From assembly GCA_019637895.1 (NCBI GenBank), contig JAHBUU010000004.1:1-47596 (forward strand): DNA of 47,596 nt. The letters are read 5' to 3'. Below, in pieces: positions 42,412 through 47,596 of this stretch; the stretch's first letter is position 1, and the number at the start of each line of letters is the position of its first letter. Source of the stretch: Pseudobdellovibrionaceae bacterium (lineage in GTDB: Bacteria; Bdellovibrionota; Bdellovibrionia; Bdellovibrionales; Bdellovibrionaceae). A program made the position numbers and the translations under genes. Under the pieces are notes generated by a model. That model saw only the letters and a list, made by a program, of their open reading frames with translations, did no database searches and was not told the DNA's origin.

Positions 42412-43138
42412 GATGTCGTCTGGCCAAAATGATCCAGAGGCCGATCATGAAAGCGAAGAGTCCGCCGATGACAAAGAGGCCTGTCGGATTTGTCTCTGCG
42501 GACAATTTTTTTTGTTGTTCTGCGATTTGCTCTGGCGTGGGAGGTGCTGGTTGAGCGGGGAAGGCGACGGGTGTCGGAACATCCCCGGCCTTCAAAAAAT
42601 GTCCAGCTTGATAGATCCCCATGTGAAACCTGACCAGAAAATTCTGAGGGTATCGCTGGCTCATCCGTTTCATGAAGTCATTGTTTTCCTGTAAGGCGAC
42701 GACACTGGCCACGTCAATTTCAGGACGGAGGAGGCCTTTGTTCGACCGCATTTTTGGGTTCTGATCAAACGCTGCAGAGACCCGTTGGATGCACTTCATG
42801 TAGGCCGGATTTGTTGCCCCGTTGAAGTCCTTTTTTAGGTACATGATGTCGGCATTTTTTACGAAAAATTCAATGGGATTTTCGCGGACGGAGTCGAGGC
42901 AAAGATGTTTCTGAGCGAGGTAAAACTCGCGGAGATCGGAGTCATTAGACCGAAATAGAATCTCCTCGGCCAGAAAGTCATAAAGGTCCGCAGTAAAAAC
43001 GAGCATTTCCTGGCGTTTTTGCTCGGGTGACAGTTTTTTGAGTTCATCGGCTCCGTAGGGAACGAAGGGGGCTGGGCTGGCGGATGCGCCAAGGGAGATC
43101 AGGAGTTGAATGACGACTAGCAGACTTTGCCGCAACAT
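42404..43138 (-). CDS. Secreted protein with C-terminal membrane anchor, unknown function
   Basis: A 244-residue product with a signal peptide (LLVVIQLLISLGASA), a largely helical periplasmic part (KRQEMLVFTADLYDFLAEEIL, two Cys: HLCLDSV and MKCIQRV), a Pro-rich linker (AFPAQPAPPTPEQ) and a C-terminal membrane segment (GLFVIGGLFAFMIGLWIILA) ending in RRHRE. This is a tail-anchored periplasmic layout. It overlaps genes on both sides (8 and 22 bases), which places it firmly in the polyketide operon. Not recognised as a named family. Confidence 0.75.
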   Translation of the reverse strand: MLRQSLLVVIQLLISLGASASPAPFVPYGADELKKLSPEQKRQEMLVFTADLYDFLAEEILFRSNDSDLREFYLAQKHLCLDSVRENPIEFFVKNADIMYLKKDFNGATNPAYMKCIQRVSAAFDQNPKMRSNKGLLRPEIDVASVVALQENNDFMKRMSQRYPQNFLVRFHMGIYQAGHFLKAGDVPTPVAFPAQPAPPTPEQIAEQQKKLSAETNPTGLFVIGGLFAFMIGLWIILARRHRE

Positions 43139-43377
43139 ATGGAAATCGTCACGCCTGGAGGAGGCGTCGTTCTAAAATTTGACCATTCGGTCGCGGAACG
43201 GGTTGGGACAAAAACCGTATTGCCAGAAGCGTTTGAGATCGTGTGGCAGGCGCCATGCTCGTTGATGGTCAAATATTCGGTTCCAGAGCCCGCAGCGCCT
43301 AAGACATAATAATCAGCCGCAACTCCGGCCAGAGTCAGGAAAAAGGCACAAATAAACGTTGCGACCGCTTTCTGCAT
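43117..43377 (-). CDS. Small secreted Cys-containing protein, first gene of the polyketide minus-strand set
   Basis: From ATG 43377 (AAGGGT just upstream) an 86-residue protein with a signal peptide (QKAVATFICAFFLTLAGVAA). The mature part is about 65 residues, beta-rich, with Cys in HGACHTIS, ISICCGKVC; no domain recognised. It overlaps the next gene by 22 bases. Only 22 bases separate its start from the divergent PPTase gene, so promoters of both operons must overlap each other or the coding ends. Confidence 0.65.
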   Translation of the reverse strand: MQKAVATFICAFFLTLAGVAADYYVLGAAGSGTEYLTINEHGACHTISNASGNTVFVPTRSATEWSNFRTTPPPGVTISICCGKVC

Positions 43378-43399
43378 ACCCTTAATCTTATATAGAAAA

Positions 43400-43984
43400 A
43401 TGGGCAGGGTCAAGAGGGGCGAAGCGCTCGGTATTCCTTATTTGTTATTGGCGTCCTCCAGCCTTGGTCGCGAAGCAGACCTATTTTCGATTCCAGCGAG
43501 GAACAATGCTCTTTGCCGGGCTTTTTTCGGCGAGGCCTCTCAAAAAGAGATTCGCTATACGTCCGAAGGCAGGCCCTATTTGCGGCGAGTGGGTGATCTT
43601 TCTCTGAGTCATAAAAACGAAGACTTCTTTCTCTGTGCGGAGAAGGGAGAGGGCTTTCTTGTCGGATGTGACATTGAGGACCTCTCTCAGCATAGGTCAT
43701 GGGGAACCTTTCGGAAGGCGTTGACAACAGATGAGGTCGAGCTGTTTTCCGCTTTGAGCGAACGACTTCCGAAGGCGATGGCTCTACTTATTCCATTTAG
43801 CTGGAAGGAGTGTCTTTGGAAGGCCGTCGGGCTCAGGGGAAATGGCTTGAGAATTTCAGAGGTCCACGGCACAGTTTCTGGAGTCCATGCCAAGATCTTT
43901 GATTTTGATCAACCAGTTGGGGAAGTTGTCGCTTGGGTCGACGACGGTCTCCTGATGAGTCTTTGCAAGTTGGAGTTGTCGTGA
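43400..43984 (+). CDS. 4'-Phosphopantetheinyl transferase
   Basis: Transfers phosphopantetheine from CoA to the Ser of an acyl carrier protein. The 194 residues show the Sfp-type signature: EGRPYL (56-61), SLSHK (68-72), GCDIED with Mg-binding Asp91 and Glu93, and SWKECLWKAVG with Trp135, Lys136, Glu137 and Lys141 of the W-x-x-K-E-A-x-x-K type motif (here WKECLWK). The obvious substrate is the ACP of the 35812-39102 synthase subunit. It heads the plus-strand operon and overlaps the UnbV-like gene as GTGA. The ATG at 43400 follows an A-rich stretch without a clear ribosome-binding site. Confidence 0.88.
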   Translation: MGRVKRGEALGIPYLLLASSSLGREADLFSIPARNNALCRAFFGEASQKEIRYTSEGRPYLRRVGDLSLSHKNEDFFLCAEKGEGFLVGCDIEDLSQHRSWGTFRKALTTDEVELFSALSERLPKAMALLIPFSWKECLWKAVGLRGNGLRISEVHGTVSGVHAKIFDFDQPVGEVVAWVDDGLLMSLCKLELS

Positions 43985-45702
43985 AGTTTTTTTCATTCTG
44001 TCTGAGGTCGGCGTTTTATCTGATATTGGCGGGGGTCGTTAGCGCGCCCTTTTGGAAAGGGAAACTTCGTTCCCATACTGCCAAACAGGCCTCGATCATT
44101 CTTCGCGAAGTGGGAACATCGGCGGGGGTTGATTTTCACCATCGGAATGACTTGACGGAGCTCTTCCGCAATCAGCCTCAGTTCGCACATCTCAATAATT
44201 GGCTGGAAGCTATCTCCGCTTCTGTCGCGATTGTTGATCTCAACAAAGACGGTCTCTACGACATTTTTTTTACTTCGACAGAGATGGGATCTGCGTCTGG
44301 ACTTTTTATCAATCAAGGTGATGGGACGTTCAAAGAGCGGTCGAAGGATTATAACCTCACCTATCTTTTGACGGCCGCGCGTCCGTTGTTTTTCGATTGC
44401 GACAATGATGGTGAGCTCGAAGTGTTCGTTACGGCTCACATGAAAAACCTTGTCTATAAGATGGATAAGGATGGCAAGTATCAGAAGTATTTCACTTTTC
44501 CCGACAACGTGAAGCCTCAGATATCGGTTGCTGCGAACATTTTGGATTTCAATAACGACGGAAATTTGGATGTCGTCTTCGGGGGAATGGGGCATCTGAA
44601 TGCTCCGGAAAGCATGGTCTCGGCCGAGAACGGAAGTCCTTTGCAGCTGTTCGAGGGAAATGGCACCTGTGATTTCAAAGATGCGAGCGAAAAGATGGGC
44701 TTTAAAGGCAATGTTTTTGTGCACGCGATCGGAGTCGGTGATTTCTGGAATCGGGGCGGTGTCCAGGACTTGTGGATTGCGACGGATTTCAATGAGGATC
44801 ACATCCTACGGCACGAAGGTGCGGCTGGTTACGTTGATGTTTCCAGCCTCAAGCGGAAGGGGCAGTCTCAAAACGGCATGGCCTCCGAGATTTTTTACGA
44901 GAACGACTCTAAGTATCCGTCGATCTATGTGTCTCACATCTATGAACCAGGTTATTTCACGGACGGAAATAAGGTGTGGCGATGGGACGAGCAGAGCGGC
45001 ACATATGTCAATGTCGCTCGTGATTGGGGTGTTCACCATTGTGGTTGGGGATGGGCGGGGATGAATGTCGACTTGAGCAACAAGGGTTTCGCCGACTTTG
45101 TTGTGGTGAATGGCTTTGTGACCGGGGAGAGTAAAAGCAACTGGTGGTTCAAAATTCAGACGACGACGAACTCTCTGAGGCCGGTGGTTGGGAATCCTCG
45201 GTTTTGGCCTAAGATGGACGATTTGAATTTGTCGGGACGTCAGCGGGACTGTGTGTTTTCGAATGATGGAGCGAATCACTATACGGACATCGCGGAATCC
45301 CTGGATTTCGATCACGACCGTCGCGACGGGCGAGGGCTTGCTCGAATTGATTTTAACAATGATGGCCTTCCGGATCTGGTTGTTGCGAATCAAAAGCAAA
45401 GGGCGTCTCTTTATCTGAATGAGTCCCCGTCTGGGAACTGGGTCGGTTTTGAGTTAAAGGCCACGAAAAGTCATTGGCAGGCATTGGGGGCACAGATGAC
45501 TTTGCACCTTTCGGACGGATCATTTATGAAGCGATATCACAACCCTTACAATGGCTATGCCAGTCAGCATGATCCGAGGCATGTCTTTGGGCTCGGCGAT
45601 CGCCGCCCTGAAAAACTGGTGATCAAGTGGCCATCCGGTGTCGAGACGGTTGTGACGGACCTCAAAACAGGCACATATAACAAGGTGACGGATCATGAGT
45701 AA
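43981..45702 (+). CDS. ASPIC/UnbV-type FG-GAP repeat protein (enediyne E3-like)
   Basis: GTG 43981 overlaps the PPTase stop. The 573-residue product has an N-terminal membrane or signal segment (FFSFCLRSAFYLILAGVVSAPF), so it is exported or anchored. FG-GAP/VCBS calcium-binding repeats of a beta-propeller follow (VDLNKDGLYDIFF, FDCDNDGELEVFV, LDFNNDGNLDVVF, IDFNNDGLPDLVV). The C-terminal ASPIC/UnbV domain (about 480-570) includes GAQMTLHLSDGSF, FGLGDRRPEKLVIKWPSG. In enediyne loci the E3 protein of this family is one of the conserved cassette members of unsettled function. Here it sits with E4- and E5-like genes, all overlapping. Confidence 0.9.
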   Translation: MKFFSFCLRSAFYLILAGVVSAPFWKGKLRSHTAKQASIILREVGTSAGVDFHHRNDLTELFRNQPQFAHLNNWLEAISASVAIVDLNKDGLYDIFFTSTEMGSASGLFINQGDGTFKERSKDYNLTYLLTAARPLFFDCDNDGELEVFVTAHMKNLVYKMDKDGKYQKYFTFPDNVKPQISVAANILDFNNDGNLDVVFGGMGHLNAPESMVSAENGSPLQLFEGNGTCDFKDASEKMGFKGNVFVHAIGVGDFWNRGGVQDLWIATDFNEDHILRHEGAAGYVDVSSLKRKGQSQNGMASEIFYENDSKYPSIYVSHIYEPGYFTDGNKVWRWDEQSGTYVNVARDWGVHHCGWGWAGMNVDLSNKGFADFVVVNGFVTGESKSNWWFKIQTTTNSLRPVVGNPRFWPKMDDLNLSGRQRDCVFSNDGANHYTDIAESLDFDHDRRDGRGLARIDFNNDGLPDLVVANQKQRASLYLNESPSGNWVGFELKATKSHWQALGAQMTLHLSDGSFMKRYHNPYNGYASQHDPRHVFGLGDRRPEKLVIKWPSGVETVVTDLKTGTYNKVTDHE

Positions 45703-46537
45703 TCGGAGAACTTCGTTGGCCGTGATTCTTCCTTATTGGAGTGATCCGCGGTTTGTCTTTGGAACCTTTGCTATCTTTTTCATCTGGTTCAGCTTGGTCA
45801 CCATGTCCTTCGGGCGCACTTTAGGTGATTTCTTGATCTGCTTTTTTGCGATGGTTTCCTTGGAATTGATATTTAACTATATTCTGCGGCGGGAAATTGT
45901 CTTTCCGTTGAGTGGGATGATTTCGTCGGTTGGAGCATTTCTTCTCGTTGATACGCAGTCGATCTGGATCGTTTTGTTGGTGGCATTTTTGACGATCGGT
46001 TCGAAGTTTTTTATTCAACTGAGAGGTCGGCATATCTTCAATCCGAACAATTTTGCGATTGTCGTGGTTGCCTTGGCGTTTCCGGAGTTGGTTTCTCCGA
46101 CTGGGGGGATGAGATGGGGTGGCCAACTTTGGCTGGCGGTCTTGATTTTTACTTTTGGATTGATTCTCGTTTATCGCGCTCGGCGCTGGTTGGTTTCTTT
46201 TTCGTATATCTCAGTTTTTTTCTCTTTGGCGCTGTTGTTCAAAACCATGAGCATCAATAACTCGATCTATACTTTATTGAGCCCGGGGAGCCAGTTGTTC
46301 ATTTTCTTTATGATCTCGGATCCTCGGACGTCTCCAAATTCTCAAAAGCTTCAGATTCTCTTTGGTGTGAGCATTGCCTTGCTGGATCATCTTTTCCGGT
46401 TGAATCAGTTTCGGTTGGCCGGACTCTTTAGCTTGTTTCTGGTCGCGCTTTTGTATTCGCTTGCGGACCTCTCTTTGAAAGATAAGGACTTGGTAAAGAG
46501 TTGGAAGGTCAGAAGCGTTCCGCTGGGGGAAGCATGA
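45695..46537 (+). CDS. NqrB/RnfD-like membrane protein (enediyne E4/UnbU-like)
   Basis: A 280-residue polytopic protein with about eight to nine membrane segments. RGRHIFNPNNFAIVVVALAF and FFMISDPRTSPNSQKLQILFG match conserved loops of NqrB/RnfD, membrane subunits of flavin-linked electron-transfer complexes; the usual FMN-attachment Thr of those proteins is not obvious here. No other rnf or nqr genes are present, so it is not part of such a complex. UnbU-type E4 proteins of enediyne loci are RnfD-like, and order E3-E4-E5 supports that identity. AAGGTGA ribosome-binding site; 8-base overlap with the E3-like gene. Confidence 0.8.
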   Translation: MSNRRTSLAVILPYWSDPRFVFGTFAIFFIWFSLVTMSFGRTLGDFLICFFAMVSLELIFNYILRREIVFPLSGMISSVGAFLLVDTQSIWIVLLVAFLTIGSKFFIQLRGRHIFNPNNFAIVVVALAFPELVSPTGGMRWGGQLWLAVLIFTFGLILVYRARRWLVSFSYISVFFSLALLFKTMSINNSIYTLLSPGSQLFIFFMISDPRTSPNSQKLQILFGVSIALLDHLFRLNQFRLAGLFSLFLVALLYSLADLSLKDKDLVKSWKVRSVPLGEA

Positions 46538-47295
46538 GCTTTCTCAAAGGCCTGATTGTTGGCATCGTCGGCATGGGAATTCTTTTTTTTGTGCTGACGT
46601 TGAGGTATCCAACCCTTGTTCAGGGGGTGACCTATCAGCCTCCTGAAGAGAGAAGTCATATCGAGTGGGGTGAGAAGGTCTTTCATGAAGGGGCCTATCA
46701 GGCGATTAAGGGGCGTTCTTTGCCTGAGGCTTGTGGCTTTCCCGATGCTCATGAGGCCGTCGTTTGTCAGGAAGGTTACTTCTTCATCTCATATTTGAAG
46801 AAAATGAATGAGATCAGTGACCGACTCAATGAGAAGAGGTTGAGTTCGAAAATTCGACTGAGTTCGATTTCTCAGGCGTTGGGTCTTGGAATGGCCCTTT
46901 ACTCGAGACGTCAGGGGCCTGATTTTTTTGTCGGTCCCGGGGGCGATGGGTATCGTTCTTTTATCGAGGATGGCTGGGGTTTCTATGGAACTTTCCAGAA
47001 CTTTCGATCCATCGAAAAAAGTCCGGACGAGTGCCGTGTCCTCAGTCAAAAAAAGTACTGTCATTTCGGGATGGGGCGGGCGCTGTTTTTCAAGGGTTGG
47101 AGTCGTGAAGACGTCGCGCGAATCTCTCCTGATGTCGTCGACGGATTTGATTTTGCGACTATCTTTGGGACAAAGAGGATGCTCGCGCCGGAAACGGCCT
47201 CACAAAAAGTCGCCGAGAGCTTGCGTGCGAATCGAGAGGGAGATGCGTTGCGGGCATGTGTTCTGGGGAAAAAACATTTTTCTGATTGTAAATAG
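46534..47295 (+). CDS. DUF1702-like protein (enediyne E5-like)
   Basis: ATG 46534 lies in an ATGA overlap with the E4-like gene after GGGGGAAGC; 253 residues. An N-terminal membrane segment (LIVGIVGMGILFFVLTL) precedes a soluble domain holding FIEDGWGFYGTF and HFGMGRALFFKGWSREDVARI, which resemble the conserved 'dG.GF..g' and 'GlGRslwF..g.d...i' patterns of DUF1702/E5 proteins. The later part has DVVDGFDFATIFG. Function in known enediyne loci is unsettled. Family assignment is by eye and should be confirmed with a profile search. Confidence 0.65.
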   Translation: MSFLKGLIVGIVGMGILFFVLTLRYPTLVQGVTYQPPEERSHIEWGEKVFHEGAYQAIKGRSLPEACGFPDAHEAVVCQEGYFFISYLKKMNEISDRLNEKRLSSKIRLSSISQALGLGMALYSRRQGPDFFVGPGGDGYRSFIEDGWGFYGTFQNFRSIEKSPDECRVLSQKKYCHFGMGRALFFKGWSREDVARISPDVVDGFDFATIFGTKRMLAPETASQKVAESLRANREGDALRACVLGKKHFSDCK

Positions 47296-47302
47296 CTGCC
47301 GC

Positions 47303-47596
47303 TTACCTTGTCGGCAGTCTGCGGTTGTGAAGACGCGCATAGAGGCTGGCGCGTGTCTGTTGTGGGATCCACGAAACATCGAAAAGAAAAAGATGAACCA
47401 ACAGCATGCCCGCAGAGACATGCGCAAAGTTGCAGATGACGAGCAGCGAGAGGTGCATTCCGGTGAGGGTGATCCAAGCAGCGATCCTTGTTGGCTTCCA
47501 GAGTGCCATCGGAGCAAAAAGAATCTCGGACCAGAGGACGAAATAAGAAAGTGCCGTTAAAAGCATCGGCGGAGCCCATTCTCGCAGAAGAAGGGT
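47303..47596 (-). CDS. Membrane protein, C-terminal part, HTTM-like (runs off the window)
   Basis: The frame is open to the window edge (reads TLLLREWAPP before the first Met at 47566), so only the last 98 residues are present. Three hydrophobic segments (ALSYFVLWSEILFAPMAL, IAAWITLTGMHLSLLVIC, VSAGMLLVHLFLFDVSWI) with an fE-type turn and a mid-membrane His resemble the end of HTTM / vitamin-K-dependent-carboxylase-like membrane proteins. It converges on the E5-like gene with 7 bases between stops. Whether it belongs to the polyketide locus cannot be decided here. Confidence 0.55.
   Translation of the reverse strand, partial: TLLLREWAPPMLLTALSYFVLWSEILFAPMALWKPTRIAAWITLTGMHLSLLVICNFAHVSAGMLLVHLFLFDVSWIPQQTRASLYARLHNRRLPTR

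Noticed and set aside
1..47596. CRISPR arrays, tRNA or rRNA genes, insertion sequences
   Set aside because: No regularly spaced repeats, cloverleaf-forming gaps, rRNA-like stretches or transposase-like proteins were seen; intergenic gaps are mostly short.

Overview
Organism. The window looks like a chromosome segment from the Bdellovibrionota (a Bdellovibrio-like predator or close relative). This is an inference from gene content. It carries several long, secreted, phage-tail-fibre-like proteins that share an N-terminal 'YHGRL...QIRTP' module (the style of the mosaic adhesive trimer fibres of Bdellovibrio), a TIGR02147-type regulator next to a secreted protein, an LAS-type peptidoglycan endopeptidase, an L,D-transpeptidase, and many small secreted proteins of unknown function. 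Housekeeping genes (tpiA, ilvA, hisC, cmk, infA, rpsA, sppA, fliL) show that this is chromosome rather than phage or plasmid. No rRNA, tRNA, CRISPR array or transposase was recognised.

Layout. 1-2013: 3' end of a fibre gene (5' end outside the window), a secreted partner protein and a shared terminator. 2054-8349: secreted proteins, tpiA, a twin-SH3/LAS murein peptidase, a zinc-ribbon protein and threonine dehydratase. 8326-11650: a divergent hydantoinase A/B-like pair, with a secreted Cys/His/Asp protein coupled to it through what looks like a CTG start. 11729-17783: hisC, then a fibre locus in decay: one full-length fibre gene interrupted by a single in-frame amber codon, and one fibre gene reduced by internal deletion and frameshift to its two ends. 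17893-23893: cmk, an RRM protein, infA, a zinc ribbon, rpsA (with a palindrome in its promoter spacer and a strong terminator), sppA, a HIT protein and a rhomboid protease. 23908-30606: a small protein, an L,D-transpeptidase, fliL, a TIGR02147 regulator with its secreted partner, and a split pair of M16 peptidases. 30607-34319: the relic of another fibre gene start, followed by an intact 1082-residue fibre gene ending in an S74 intramolecular-chaperone domain.

Most interesting region, 34316-47295. Two divergent, tightly overlapping gene sets encode in separate pieces the set KS / AT-ACP-KR-DH / phosphopantetheinyl transferase. This is the domain order of enediyne-type iterative polyketide synthases (PksE). 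With them are homologues of the conserved enediyne cassette proteins E3 (UnbV, ASPIC domain), E4 (UnbU, NqrB/RnfD-like) and E5 (DUF1702-like). A CrtI-like FAD oxidoreductase and three unrecognised membrane or secreted proteins share the minus-strand set. The ketosynthase gene carries a second, decayed half-ketosynthase. I infer a split enediyne/polyene-type PKS locus making an iteratively built, probably polyene, product. No E10-type thioesterase and no warhead-tailoring genes are visible, so the product is unknown.

How the parts fit. The fibre genes and their relics suggest continual recombination and loss at a surface-adhesin locus placed between hisC and cmk. The murein endopeptidase, L,D-transpeptidase and secreted proteins fit cell-wall remodelling, of self or prey. 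Starts were chosen from ribosome-binding sites and stop/start overlaps. Functions rest on motifs read by eye; no database search was run.
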